This document shows, one piece after another, positions 38,618-47,448 of a stretch of 64,000 nt of DNA. A program made the position numbers and the translations under genes. Under the pieces are notes generated by a model. That model saw nothing but the letters and a program-made list of their open reading frames with translations. It was not told where the DNA came from and searched no databases. Each line of letters starts with the position of its first letter. The first letter of the stretch is position 1. Origin of the DNA: Pseudoalteromonas spongiae UST010723-006 (GTDB taxonomy: Bacteria; Pseudomonadota; Gammaproteobacteria; Enterobacterales; Alteromonadaceae); the NCBI RefSeq assembly GCF_000238255.3, contig NZ_CP011039.1, forward strand, positions 1,537,001 through 1,601,000. The letters are read 5' to 3'.

Positions 38618-39304
38618 TCAATTAGTTAAATTAAGCGCAGTGTTAAGTGCTTGATACACTTGAAGCTTTGGTTTGTCGTTTTTACAGTTAGGAGCAATGG
38701 CCAATAATGGGCAATCTAATCGTGCTTTTAGGGTTTGCAGATTTTCGTCTTGTTCTAACATGCCATCGTCAACATAATTGGCAATCCAACCAACGCATTT
38801 GACGCCGCTTTGTTTGATATGACTTAACGTCAATAATGCATGATTTAAACAGCCTAACTTTAGACCAACAACTAAAATCACCGGTAAATTTTGCTCAGAA
38901 ACCCAATCTGACAGTAAGTCACTATCATTAATTGGCAATGCCCAACCGCCAGCACCTTCGATTATCAAATGGTCAAGCTCTTGTTGCTTAAGCACATCTA
39001 AATGGTTTGATAGTGCCGGTTTAGTTATCTCTACTCCGGCTTTTTTTGCTGCAATATGTGGCGCAATGGGTGGCTCGAAGCAAAACGGGTTAATCAATTT
39101 GTACGGCAGTGCTACATTGCCAGACTCCAACAATGTTAACGCGTCTTCATTGACGAGCTCACCAAACGCCTGCTCAGCCCCTGCGGCAATCGGCTTAAAA
39201 CCGGTAACGGATCGTTTATGTTGTTTAATATATTTAATTAAAAGGCTCGATACATAGGTTTTACCTACTTCTGTATCTGTGCCAGTTATAAAAACTTGAT
39301 TCAT
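38618..39304 (-). CDS. bioD: Dethiobiotin synthetase
   Basis: A 228-residue P-loop enzyme that closes the ureido ring of dethiobiotin with CO2 and ATP. The N-terminal GTDTEVGKT P-loop and the EGAGGWALP segment are intact. It is the last gene of bioBFCD, overlapping bioC by 4 bp (ATGA). After its TGA stop the same frame stays open for a further 42 codons, which may be chance. No Rho-independent terminator was seen after it. Confidence 0.96.
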   Translation of the reverse strand: MNQVFITGTDTEVGKTYVSSLLIKYIKQHKRSVTGFKPIAAGAEQAFGELVNEDALTLLESGNVALPYKLINPFCFEPPIAPHIAAKKAGVEITKPALSNHLDVLKQQELDHLIIEGAGGWALPINDSDLLSDWVSEQNLPVILVVGLKLGCLNHALLTLSHIKQSGVKCVGWIANYVDDGMLEQDENLQTLKARLDCPLLAIAPNCKNDKPKLQVYQALNTALNLTN

Positions 39305-40059
39305 TTCTCTATCACTATATAAGCAACTTGGTAACTTACCGGAAATTGCCCCTGCTCTTTTGGATAATTAGCTAACAATGCACGGTATTTACGTTTACCC
39401 ATCAATCCACTGCGCTGCTCGCTACTATTAACTTTATGATTTGCACCAATTTCTTTAATAGAGTTTAAGGCAAGCTTAGGGCTATCGTAAAATATTTTAT
39501 GATGACAAAAGCTACTACTGATTAATTTAAACGGCGTATGTGCAACTGCATTGGCGATATCGTTTTGTGTTACAAAGCGATTTATGTGAGGTTCATTGTC
39601 GAGCACTGAGAAAGCATCTTTAATTTCTTGCAACGTGCCATCGGCCACAATACTAAAGTGTGCGCGACCACCTGGTTTTAAAACACGGTAAAAATGGGTT
39701 AAAAGTGCCGCTAAATCACTACTCCATTGCATTGCAAAATTACTAAATATCAGGTCAAAACAGTCGCCCTGAAACGGTAAGGTATCCATATCAGCGCAGA
39801 TACTAGGTGTAACACCTTGTTGTAACATGCTTTCACTTAAATCCATGCTTACAAGATAATCGCAGCGTTTTTTCAGTTCAAACGAATTAACAAAGGGGCC
39901 ACAGCCTAAATCAAGCGCGACCTTATACCTTGCACCCAATGATTTTAACAGTATATCGGCTGCTTGCTTTTGCACATGGGCATGACTTTGATAGCGCTCT
40001 GCCGCTTTAGAAAAATGAGACGCAGTAGCTTGCTTTTTGGTTAACGCAGACAACATCAT
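39301..40059 (-). CDS. bioC: Malonyl-ACP O-methyltransferase
   Basis: A 252-residue SAM-dependent methyltransferase that methylates malonyl-ACP to start pimelate synthesis. Motif I is ALDLGCGPF and the later LIFSNFAMQW segment is typical. It overlaps bioF by 4 bp and bioD by 4 bp, so the operon is translationally coupled. bioH, the usual esterase partner, is not in this window. Confidence 0.93.
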   Translation of the reverse strand: MMLSALTKKQATASHFSKAAERYQSHAHVQKQAADILLKSLGARYKVALDLGCGPFVNSFELKKRCDYLVSMDLSESMLQQGVTPSICADMDTLPFQGDCFDLIFSNFAMQWSSDLAALLTHFYRVLKPGGRAHFSIVADGTLQEIKDAFSVLDNEPHINRFVTQNDIANAVAHTPFKLISSSFCHHKIFYDSPKLALNSIKEIGANHKVNSSEQRSGLMGKRKYRALLANYPKEQGQFPVSYQVAYIVIEK

Positions 40060-41186
40060 AACAATTTTAACCCATCAACAAGCTGATTTATCAACTGTTC
40101 AATATCTGCTGCTTGGTGTGCAGCGGTAAGCGTTATTCTTAGCCGTGCTGTATTATGGGGGACCGTTGGAGGTCTAATTGCCGTAAGCCAAATACCATTT
40201 GATTTTAAATACTCACTCAGCGCTAAACAGCTTTCACTATCACCAAGCACCAGCGGTTGTATAGCGCTATTTGACGGCATGAGTGCAAGGTTATGATTAC
40301 TTGCAAGGGTTTTAAAATACGCAATATTGTCGTTAAGGCGTGCCCGTTTTTCATCGGCACTATAAAGCCGTTCTAATCGCGAAAGCGTTGCCGATGCAAG
40401 CCAAGGCGACATTGCGGTTGAATAGGTATAATCGCGGTTAAATTGCAATAAATAGTTGGCCACATTTTGGCTACATAACACAGCTGCCCCGCTGCTTGCG
40501 CAAGCTTTGCCAAAAGTGATAATCAGTATTTCTGGTTTAATGTCATCACAGCTGCCTAAACCATGATTACCCATTACACCAAAACCATGTGCATCATCAA
40601 TCATTAACCAGGCATTGTGTTGTTTCGCGATGTGTGCAAGTTCAGCAACTGGTGCACTATCACCATCCATTGAAAACACCCCTTCACTCACAATCAACTT
40701 ATGCTGCGCTTTTGATTTTTCTAAGCGACGTGTTAAATGTTTTAAATCGTTATGATTAAAGCGAGTATTCGTTGCGTTTGCCGCGAGGCCCCCGTCAATC
40801 AAGCTGGCATGATTTAGTTTATCTTGAAATATTTCACTATTGGCTTCATTCATCAAACTTTTAAGCACACTAGCGTTAGCGCTAAAGCCTGAATTAAACA
40901 ATAAACACGCTTGATAATTGAGCTTAGACTTGAGGTAATTTTCAAGTGCGATATGCGCACTTTGATAGCCAGTGACTAACGAGGAACTACTTGCACCTAA
41001 GGTATTTTCTACACCCGTAATTGGCTCGTCACCTAAACCAAGGTAGTCATTTGATGCGAAATTTAAATACTGTGTATTATTTCTAAGCAAAAAACGCGGA
41101 CCAACACGCTCAAAGGCAATGCGCTGACGGTATAAAGACGCTTGCTGCCTAGCGGCAAGCGTCTTATTTAAATATTCGAACGCCAT
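40056..41186 (-). CDS. bioF: 8-amino-7-oxononanoate synthase
   Basis: A 376-residue PLP enzyme that condenses pimeloyl-ACP with alanine. The PLP lysine is Lys227 in ITFGKACASSG, with the upstream DDAHGFGVMG cofactor loop and FASNDYLGL substrate segment. It follows bioB immediately (stop and start adjacent) and overlaps bioC by 4 bp. Confidence 0.96.
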   Translation of the reverse strand: MAFEYLNKTLAARQQASLYRQRIAFERVGPRFLLRNNTQYLNFASNDYLGLGDEPITGVENTLGASSSSLVTGYQSAHIALENYLKSKLNYQACLLFNSGFSANASVLKSLMNEANSEIFQDKLNHASLIDGGLAANATNTRFNHNDLKHLTRRLEKSKAQHKLIVSEGVFSMDGDSAPVAELAHIAKQHNAWLMIDDAHGFGVMGNHGLGSCDDIKPEILIITFGKACASSGAAVLCSQNVANYLLQFNRDYTYSTAMSPWLASATLSRLERLYSADEKRARLNDNIAYFKTLASNHNLALMPSNSAIQPLVLGDSESCLALSEYLKSNGIWLTAIRPPTVPHNTARLRITLTAAHQAADIEQLINQLVDGLKLL

Positions 41187-42227
41187 TTATGCAGGATAAA
41201 ATAGTTCTGATGTTTCTTTATCAGCGATTGCTGATTCTAACGACGCTTGATATGCCTCATCGGAATAATCTTCAGCACTTTCAGGTGACATACCCAGCTT
41301 TTTAATTAGCATCATATCACTGTCTGCTTCTGGATTATCCGTAGTAAGTAATTTATCACCATAGAAAATTGAGTTAGCGCCAGCAAAGAAACACATTGAT
41401 TGCATCTGCTCATTCATCGCCGTACGTCCTGCACTTAAGCGAACGTAACTTTTTGGCATCATAATGCGCGCAACCGCAATCGTACGAATAAACTCAAAAT
41501 GATCTAAATCGTCCACATGTTCAAGTGGCGTGCCTTTTACTTTTACTAACATGTTAATTGGCACACTTTCTGGCTGCTTTGGTAAATTTGCAAGCTGCAT
41601 TAATAAACCGTAACGGTCTTTTGCTTGTTCGCCCATACCAACAATGCCACCCGAGCATACTTTCATACCCGCGTCACGCACGTGGTCAAGGGTATCAAGT
41701 CTATCTTGGTAGGTTCGTGTAGTGATGATTTGTTGGTAATATTCAGGTGAGGTATCTAAGTTATGGTTGTAATAATCCAGTCCCGCATCACGCAGTGCAT
41801 GTGCTTTATCGTTATCAAGCATACCCAGCGTCATACAGGTTTCAAGACCCAGTTCTTTCACCTCTTTCACCATTTTTGCAATGTACGGCATATCGCGATC
41901 TTTCGGATCAGACCAAGCGGCCCCCATACAAAAACGTGTAGCACCCTTATTTTTAGCAATACGCGCTTGTTCAACTACTTTCTCAACTTCCATCAAACGC
42001 TCGCGTTCTAGATCCGTTTTATAGTGGCCTGATTGAGGACAGTACTTACAATCTTCAGGACATGCGCCCGTTTTAATAGATAACAGCGTAGAGATTTGTA
42101 CTTTGTTTGGATTAAAGTGTTGACGATGAACACTGGCAGCTTGAAACAGTAAATCGTTAAACGGCATATTAAATAATGCCTTTACTTCACTGAGTGTCCA
42201 GTTATTACGCACCTGAGCTTGTTCCAT
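41187..42227 (-). CDS. bioB: Biotin synthase
   Basis: A 346-residue radical-SAM enzyme that inserts sulfur into dethiobiotin. The SAM-cluster cysteines are Cys56, Cys60 and Cys63 (CPEDCKYC), and the second-cluster region ([22 protein letters not shown] and YVRLSAGR) is intact. It is the first gene of bioBFCD. Its promoter and a BirA-type operator lie in the 96 bp before the divergent bioA. Confidence 0.98.
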   Translation of the reverse strand: MEQAQVRNNWTLSEVKALFNMPFNDLLFQAASVHRQHFNPNKVQISTLLSIKTGACPEDCKYCPQSGHYKTDLERERLMEVEKVVEQARIAKNKGATRFCMGAAWSDPKDRDMPYIAKMVKEVKELGLETCMTLGMLDNDKAHALRDAGLDYYNHNLDTSPEYYQQIITTRTYQDRLDTLDHVRDAGMKVCSGGIVGMGEQAKDRYGLLMQLANLPKQPESVPINMLVKVKGTPLEHVDDLDHFEFIRTIAVARIMMPKSYVRLSAGRTAMNEQMQSMCFFAGANSIFYGDKLLTTDNPEADSDMMLIKKLGMSPESAEDYSDEAYQASLESAIADKETSELFYPA

Positions 42228-42268
42228 GGAATTCTCGTTTTTATTTGTTTCTCGAACTTAATTTCGCT

Positions 42269-42296
42269 AGTCTACGCAGCAACACCTCATTGTCAA
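42269..42296 (-). promoter_or_regulatory. Candidate bioB promoter
   Basis: On the minus strand TTGACA (42291-42296) is followed by a 16-bp spacer and TAGACT (42269-42274). The -35 lies inside the left half of the BirA operator, so BirA binding would block it. On the plus strand TTGTTT (42245-42250), 17 bp, TAGTCT (42268-42273) is a weaker candidate for bioA whose -10 overlaps the bioB -10. Confidence 0.55.
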
Positions 42297-42323
42297 CCAA
42301 ACGCAAGCTTTAAGGGTTTACAT
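42290..42323. promoter_or_regulatory. BirA-type biotin operator
   Basis: TTGTCAACC (42290-42298), a 16-bp spacer, and GGTTTACAT (42315-42323) match the BirA consensus TTGTAAACC-N16-GGTTTACAA at 8 of 9 in each half. It lies between divergent bioB and bioA, as in E. coli, and should respond to biotinyl-5'-AMP through BirA. Its right end directly abuts the proposed TTG start of bioA. Confidence 0.85.
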
Positions 42324-43601
42324 TTGAATACTAAAGAAACAATTGATTTGGATTTTGATAAAAATCATTTATGGCACCCCTACACGTCAATGATAAATCC
42401 TCTGCCGGTGTACCCAGTTACACATGCTGATGGCGTGCATATTCATTTGGAAACGGGTGAAAAATTAATTGATGGAATGGCCTCATGGTGGAGCGTTTTG
42501 CATGGCTACAATAACGTTGAACTTAACAACGCAATAAAGCAACAAGTTGATAAAATGAGTCATGTGATGTTTGGCGGTTTAACCCACCAACCTGCAGTTG
42601 ACCTTGGCAAGAAACTACTCGACATTACACCACACTCGCTTACGCGTATCTTTTTAGCCGATTCAGGCTCCGTTGCTGTAGAAGTTGCCATTAAAATGGC
42701 AATGCAATATTGGCGCAGTAAAGGTAATACGCGTAAAAACAAACTTATGGCACTAAGTAAAGGTTATCACGGCGATACATTTGCGGCGATGAGTGTATGC
42801 GATCCGGTTAATAGCATGCATTCGTTGTACAAAGGTTTTTTACCTGAGCACTATTTTGTTCCTGCACCAAAAAGTAAGTTTGGTGACGCATTTCACCGTG
42901 CAGAGCGCGATATATTAGCGCAATACTTTGAAAAGCATCACTTGGATATTGCCGCCTTTATTTTAGAACCGATTGTACAAAATGCTGGCGGTATGAACTT
43001 TTATCACAGCGACTATTTAAAAGCGGTGCGCGAATTATGTGATGAGTACGACATACTGCTAATTTGTGATGAAATCGCTACGGGCTTTGGTCGTACAGGA
43101 AAAATGTTTGCCGTTGAACATGCCAATATTGAGCCTGATATTATGTGTATTGGTAAAGCAATGACCGGTGGTTATATGACGCTGTCGGCAACCTTAACAA
43201 CGGATAAAGTGGCAATTGGTATTAGTGAAGGCGATGCAGGTGTGATGATGCATGGACCTACATTTATGGCAAACCCACTCGCGTGTGCGGTTGCCAATAA
43301 AAGCATTGAATTACTGCTTAAAACAGACTGGCAAAGTAACATTACGCGCATTGAACATTGTTTTAAAGCACACTTACAAAAGCTTGAAAATGTAGATTCT
43401 GTGGCAAATGTTCGTATTCTAGGGGCAATTGGTGTTGTCGAAATGAAGCAAGCGGTTGACGTTGCCAAAGTGCAAAAACAGCTCATTGAACAAGGCGTGT
43501 GGTTAAGGCCGTTTGGCAAACTGATTTATATGATGCCGCCTTACATAATGCAAGATGAGTCAATCATCAAAATGTGTAATGCGATTAAATCGATTTTGTA
43601 G
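42324..43601 (+). CDS. bioA: Adenosylmethionine-8-amino-7-oxononanoate aminotransferase
   Basis: About 425 residues; a PLP aminotransferase that makes 7,8-diaminopelargonate with SAM as amino donor. The N-terminal HLWHPYTSM and the PLP-lysine segment IGKAMTGGY are typical. I place the start at TTG 42324, preceded by AAGGG. It gives an N-terminus of family length, and an in-frame ATG at 42219 lies inside bioB and would swallow the operator and add 35 unrelated hydrophobic residues. It is divergent from bioBFCD. Confidence 0.95.
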   Translation: MNTKETIDLDFDKNHLWHPYTSMINPLPVYPVTHADGVHIHLETGEKLIDGMASWWSVLHGYNNVELNNAIKQQVDKMSHVMFGGLTHQPAVDLGKKLLDITPHSLTRIFLADSGSVAVEVAIKMAMQYWRSKGNTRKNKLMALSKGYHGDTFAAMSVCDPVNSMHSLYKGFLPEHYFVPAPKSKFGDAFHRAERDILAQYFEKHHLDIAAFILEPIVQNAGGMNFYHSDYLKAVRELCDEYDILLICDEIATGFGRTGKMFAVEHANIEPDIMCIGKAMTGGYMTLSATLTTDKVAIGISEGDAGVMMHGPTFMANPLACAVANKSIELLLKTDWQSNITRIEHCFKAHLQKLENVDSVANVRILGAIGVVEMKQAVDVAKVQKQLIEQGVWLRPFGKLIYMMPPYIMQDESIIKMCNAIKSIL

Positions 43602-43613
43602 GATTTAAGGCCT

Positions 43614-43646
43614 AATGGCTTACCATTCAAATAGGTAAGCCATTTT
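43614..43646. terminator. Bidirectional terminator between bioA and the P-loop gene
   Basis: AATGGCTTACC (43614-43624) pairs with GGTAAGCCATT (43634-43644) around 9 bases, with T after it on the plus strand. The stem includes the last codons of the convergent minus-strand gene. Confidence 0.8.
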
Positions 43647-44051
43647 ATTGATGGTTTTTAGCGGTACTTTATGAATGTTGCGCTGATAATAAAGGTGCTG
43701 CATCGCTTTATCTTTAATTTCACCCACAACCACTTCTTTAACTTGATAACCAAGCGCGTGCGCCGCTTCAGCATACGCAATAAATTCCCACTTTTTAATG
43801 TTGGTGTTATCCAAAATCACCAACGGAATTTGCTGGCTCAACGCACGTATAAAACGCGCTAAATTAAGGTTGTGGTATTCACTTAGCTTGGCTTTATCAA
43901 AACGATATTGACCATCACTGATAAAAAAATCGTCGGTTGAGCAAATTACAAATTGGCCTTCATCGCCATTTACCATTTCATCACACAAACTCTGAGCGTA
44001 ATGACTTTTCCCTGCGCCTGGCAGACCCCTTAAAATAAACACTTGTTTCAT
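43620..44051 (-). CDS. P-loop ATPase / polynucleotide-kinase-like protein (N4BP2-type)
   Basis: A 143-residue protein with a Walker A motif at residues 9-16 (GLPGAGKS), a STDDFF substrate-like segment at about 38-43 and VILDNTNI at about 80. This pattern resembles the N4BP2/polynucleotide kinase-like AAA_33 family of small phosphotransferases. Its substrate is unknown. Its start overlaps the stop of the upstream membrane-protein gene by 4 bp, so the pair is co-translated. Confidence 0.75.
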   Translation of the reverse strand: MKQVFILRGLPGAGKSHYAQSLCDEMVNGDEGQFVICSTDDFFISDGQYRFDKAKLSEYHNLNLARFIRALSQQIPLVILDNTNIKKWEFIAYAEAAHALGYQVKEVVVGEIKDKAMQHLYYQRNIHKVPLKTINKMAYLFEW

Positions 44052-44395
44052 CTAAACAAAATTACCAATAAACAAATAATACAAATAACTAATAAACTGA
44101 TCTGATTAACCGCGATACTATCATCACTGCGGCGGTTGTAACGCTGACGCATGATGATTGAAATACTCGATATAATACCAGTTAAGATTAAAAAAAGAAT
44201 CAGCAGGTTACGTGGCGTCATCAACCAATGATCACGATGCGATAAACCAAAATAACGGATAATGCCATATTCAAGCTCTGGTCTTGCGTAGTGAAACATA
44301 ATCAGCGCAAGCAAAAAGAAAAACCACGCGATAATTGATAACGCATGTAATACGTTTTGCCTTACAGGTGATTTGCTGCGCCTTTCTTTTATCAT
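44048..44395 (-). CDS. Hypothetical three-helix membrane protein, 115 aa
   Basis: I do not recognise this gene. It has 115 residues with three predicted membrane helices (about 17-37, 61-82 and 98-114) and a basic N-terminus, so it is an inner-membrane protein. The gene overlaps the downstream P-loop kinase-like gene by 4 bp (ATGA). It is divergent from asnS. Function is unknown; the coupling suggests that the two products work together. Confidence 0.65.
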   Translation of the reverse strand: MIKERRSKSPVRQNVLHALSIIAWFFFLLALIMFHYARPELEYGIIRYFGLSHRDHWLMTPRNLLILFLILTGIISSISIIMRQRYNRRSDDSIAVNQISLLVICIICLLVILFR

Positions 44396-44564
44396 ACGCG
44401 TCAGTTATTCAATGAAATTTCACTATTTTTAAGCATATTACACATTATCGGGAAATTTGCTGTTTTTTTATTTTTCTTTCACAGGTAAGATAACAAACTT
44501 TCTTAGCGCATGCTAAGTAAGAACAACAAGAATTTATTTAGGCATTTTAATCATTGGAGTGAAA

Positions 44565-45962
44565 ATGAGCCATATAGCTATCACAGACCTTTTGAAAGGC
44601 CGTGTAGAAGTAGGTGCAACCGTTACTATTAAAGGTTGGATCCGCACACGTCGCGATTCAAAAGCAGGAATCTCTTTTTTAGCCGTTCATGACGGTAGTT
44701 GTTTCGATCCTATTCAAGCTGTGGTACCGAATTCACTCAATAATTATGAAGAAGTGACCAAGCTTACCGCAGGCTGTTCAGTAACGGTTGTTGGTACAAT
44801 CGTAGAATCACAAGGCCAAGGCCAATCGTTTGAGATTCAAGCGGAATCGGTAGAAGTAGTAGGTTGGGTAGAAAACCCAGATACATACCCTATGGCTGCA
44901 AAGCGTCACAGTATTGAATATTTACGTGAACACGCACATTTACGTCCTCGCACTAATATTATCGGTGCAGTAACGCGTGTTCGTAACTGCTTATCACAAG
45001 CAATTCACCGTTTTTACCATGAGCGTGGTTACGTTTGGATTTCTACACCTATTATCACAGCAAGTGACTGTGAAGGTGCGGGCGAAATGTTCCGCGTATC
45101 AACACTCGATATGCAAAACTTACCACGCACTGATAAAGGCGATGTAGATTACAGCGAAGACTTCTTTGGTAAAGAAGCATTTTTAACAGTATCTGGCCAG
45201 CTAAACGGCGAAACTTACTGTTCAGCAATGTCAAAAATCTACACTTTTGGCCCAACATTCCGTGCTGAAAACTCAAATACCTCTCGTCACTTAGCTGAAT
45301 TCTGGATGGTTGAGCCTGAAGTAGCATTTGCAGATCTTAACGATATTGCCGCACTTGCAGAAGACATGCTGAAATACGTATTTAAAGCAGTACTTGAAGA
45401 GCGCCGTGATGACATGGAATTCTTTGCACAACGTGTTGAGAAAACCGCTATTTCACGTTTAGAAGACTTTGTTGAAAAAGATTTCGCACAAGTTGACTAC
45501 ACAGACGCTGTTGAAATTCTTAAAGGCTGTGGCAAGAAATTCGAATTCCCAGTTGAATGGGGTGTGGATTTACAATCAGAGCACGAGCGCTATCTTGCAG
45601 AAGAGCACTTTAATGCACCAGTAGTTATTAAAAACTACCCGAAAGACATTAAAGCCTTCTATATGCGTCAAAACGAAGACGGCAAAACAGTAGCGGCAAT
45701 GGACGTTGTTGCACCTGGTATCGGTGAAATCATTGGCGGCTCACAACGTGAAGAACGTCTAGACGTACTTGATGCGCGTTTAGAAGAAATGGGCTTAGAC
45801 AAAGAAGATTACTCTTGGTATCGCGATTTACGTAAGTACGGTACTGTTCCTCACTCAGGTTTCGGCCTGGGTTTTGAACGCCTTGTAGCTTACGTAACAG
45901 GTATGGGTAACGTACGTGACGTTATCGCCTTCCCGCGTACAAAAGGTTCAGCTACTTACTAA
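44565..45962 (+). CDS. asnS: Asparaginyl-tRNA synthetase
   Basis: A 465-residue class II aminoacyl-tRNA synthetase (466 in E. coli). An N-terminal OB-fold anticodon domain (about 1-100) precedes the catalytic core with motif 2 ([19 protein letters not shown]) and motif 3 ([10 protein letters not shown]). The ATG at 44565 was preferred to an in-frame GTG two codons earlier because GGAG lies 5-6 bases before it and the family starts at M-S. A terminator follows. Confidence 0.97.
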   Translation: MSHIAITDLLKGRVEVGATVTIKGWIRTRRDSKAGISFLAVHDGSCFDPIQAVVPNSLNNYEEVTKLTAGCSVTVVGTIVESQGQGQSFEIQAESVEVVGWVENPDTYPMAAKRHSIEYLREHAHLRPRTNIIGAVTRVRNCLSQAIHRFYHERGYVWISTPIITASDCEGAGEMFRVSTLDMQNLPRTDKGDVDYSEDFFGKEAFLTVSGQLNGETYCSAMSKIYTFGPTFRAENSNTSRHLAEFWMVEPEVAFADLNDIAALAEDMLKYVFKAVLEERRDDMEFFAQRVEKTAISRLEDFVEKDFAQVDYTDAVEILKGCGKKFEFPVEWGVDLQSEHERYLAEEHFNAPVVIKNYPKDIKAFYMRQNEDGKTVAAMDVVAPGIGEIIGGSQREERLDVLDARLEEMGLDKEDYSWYRDLRKYGTVPHSGFGLGFERLVAYVTGMGNVRDVIAFPRTKGSATY

Positions 45963-45993
45963 ACGCGTATCGTTTAATTAAGTACACGTAATG

Positions 45994-46019
45994 AAAAACC
46001 GGCAAATGCCGGTTTTTTT
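45994..46019 (+). terminator. Rho-independent terminator of asnS
   Basis: AAAAACCGGC (45994-46003) pairs with GCCGGTTTTT (46008-46017) around AAAT, followed by T. Confidence 0.93.
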
Positions 46020-46036
46020 GTTTTTGTCATTTTAGC

Positions 46037-46339
46037 CTAGGGTCTGTTGATTTTTGCTGTTCTATTTTTGTTCTGTTTGAGCGTGCTTTTATCGCGGCGC
46101 TCGATGTGTGGCCTAGTAATCTAAGCGAATATCGTGCAAAGCTTCCGCGTCCTGCTCACGCCCCTTACCTACATCCATATAGGCAACAATGAGAAAAATG
46201 CGCTCAAAAGAACCGTTCGGCAGCGCTTGATTGGCTTTTCGCTGGCTCACATAGAATAACTATGCCACGCAGCCTCCGCCTTGTATAAAACCCAATCAAA
46301 CTGCTGCAAAAACGAACTTGAAAGGTCAACAGACCCTAG
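46037..46339. mobile_element. MITE-like element with terminal inverted repeats
   Basis: CTAGGGTCTGTTGA (46037-46050) and TCAACAGACCCTAG (46326-46339) are perfect 14-bp inverted copies. If CTAG is the target duplication the element is GGTCTGTTGA...TCAACAGACC, about 295 bp (46041-46335). It has no transposase frame, higher GC than its surroundings and internal hairpins (GAGCG..CGCTC; CATAG..CTATG). It fits a non-autonomous miniature element mobilised in trans. Only one copy is in the window. Confidence 0.65.
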
Positions 46340-46427
46340 TAATCTGCTACATCAACAGGCTTATAAAGCACATGATAATCAATAATCTGCTCACGCAAGT
46401 TTTTACACGTATAGTGTTTTGTGGCGA
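46336..46427 (-). pseudogene. Possible 3' remnant of a coding gene
   Basis: On the minus strand a 30-codon frame runs from a TGA at about 46430 to a TAG made by the CTAG at the edge of the inverted-repeat element. The peptide includes HYTCKNLREQIIDYHVLYKP and ends VDVADY; the LYKP segment is reminiscent of the end of receiver domains. There is no start codon of quality. It may be a decayed gene end or chance. Confidence 0.2.
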
Positions 46428-46469
46428 ATCAACCTAGGGTTAGAGAATTAAATTAAAAAGAACCATAAA
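46340..46469. other. Intergenic stretch between the inverted-repeat element and the etfA terminator
   Basis: Apart from the weak coding remnant I see nothing definite. Short pieces CATCAACAGGC (near 46350) and CCTAGGGT (46433-46440) resemble parts of the element's inverted repeat, and may be traces of an earlier insertion. Confidence 0.3.
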
Positions 46470-46498
46470 AAAAGCCTTGCTAAAGAAGCAAGGCTTTT
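46470..46498 (-). terminator. Rho-independent terminator of etfA
   Basis: AAAAGCCTTGC (46470-46480) pairs with GCAAGGCTTTT (46488-46498) around 7 bases, and a T-run follows on the minus strand. Confidence 0.92.
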
Positions 46499-46521
46499 AC
46501 AATTGGAATAAGCTTGTGTTG

Positions 46522-47448
46522 TTACAAAGATGCTTCTAATTCTGGAAGTACATCAAATAGATCAGCAACTAGACCATAATCGGCAACTTGGAAGATTGGT
46601 GCGTCGGGATCTTTGTTGATTGCAACAATCACTTTAGAGTCTTTCATACCTGCGAGATGCTGAATTGCACCGCTAATACCTACCGCGATATAAAGCTGCG
46701 GCGCAACAATTTTACCTGTCTGCCCTACTTGCATGTCGTTTGGTACAAAGCCGGCGTCAACAGCTGCACGCGATGCACCAATCGCTGCACCAAGTTTGTC
46801 TGCGATACCATTTAACAATGCAAAGTTTTCGCCATTTTGCATACCACGGCCACCTGAGATGATCACATCTGCTGCGGTAAGTTCTGGGCGTTCACTTTCT
46901 GTTTCTTGTTGTGAAACAAAACTGCTTAGCGCGTTCTCTTTAACTGCATCAAACGATGAAACAGCTACTGGCGCTTGCTCACCTGCTACATCAAACGCAC
47001 TCGAACGTACCGTAACAATGTGTTTATCTTCACTACTTTGTACCGTAGCAATTGCATTACCAGCATAAATTGGACGCTTAAATGTATTTTCGTCAATCAC
47101 TTCGATAATGTCAGAAATTTGCACTTTGTCTAACAGTGCAGCCACTCGCGGCATAAAGTTTTTGCCTGTTGTGGTTGCAGCTGCGAAAATATGTGAATAA
47201 TCACCTGCTAAATCGACAACAAGATCTGCCATATTTTCTGCAAGTTGATGCTCTAATGCTGCATTATCGGCAACAATCACATTTGATACACCTTCAATTT
47301 TGCTTGCAGCTTCTGCTACTGCGGCTACATTAAAGCCTGCAACTAAAACTGTGATCGACTTACCGAGTTTTTGCGTGGCTGAAACTACTTTAGCTGTATC
47401 GTTTTTAAGCACGCCATGTTCGTGCTCTGCAATAATAAGTACTGACAT
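46522..47448 (-). CDS. etfA: Electron transfer flavoprotein subunit alpha
   Basis: A 308-residue ETF alpha subunit. The C-terminal FAD-binding domain has the family signature (SRAAVDAGFVPNDMQVGQTG) and the following YIAVGISGAIQHLAGM. With EtfB it carries electrons from acyl-CoA dehydrogenases to ETF:ubiquinone oxidoreductase. It begins 1 bp from the end of etfB. Confidence 0.97.
   Translation of the reverse strand: MSVLIIAEHEHGVLKNDTAKVVSATQKLGKSITVLVAGFNVAAVAEAASKIEGVSNVIVADNAALEHQLAENMADLVVDLAGDYSHIFAAATTTGKNFMPRVAALLDKVQISDIIEVIDENTFKRPIYAGNAIATVQSSEDKHIVTVRSSAFDVAGEQAPVAVSSFDAVKENALSSFVSQQETESERPELTAADVIISGGRGMQNGENFALLNGIADKLGAAIGASRAAVDAGFVPNDMQVGQTGKIVAPQLYIAVGISGAIQHLAGMKDSKVIVAINKDPDAPIFQVADYGLVADLFDVLPELEASL

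Noticed and set aside
42219..42323. Upstream ATG extension of bioA with a hydrophobic N-terminus that looks like a signal peptide
   Set aside because: It would overlap bioB, translate the BirA operator and give a cytoplasmic enzyme a signal peptide; the TTG at 42324 has AAGGG and gives family length.
44502..44517. CTTAGC-GCAT-GCTAAG hairpin in the asnS leader
   Set aside because: Short 6-bp arms and no terminator or T-box features; not convincing as a regulatory RNA.
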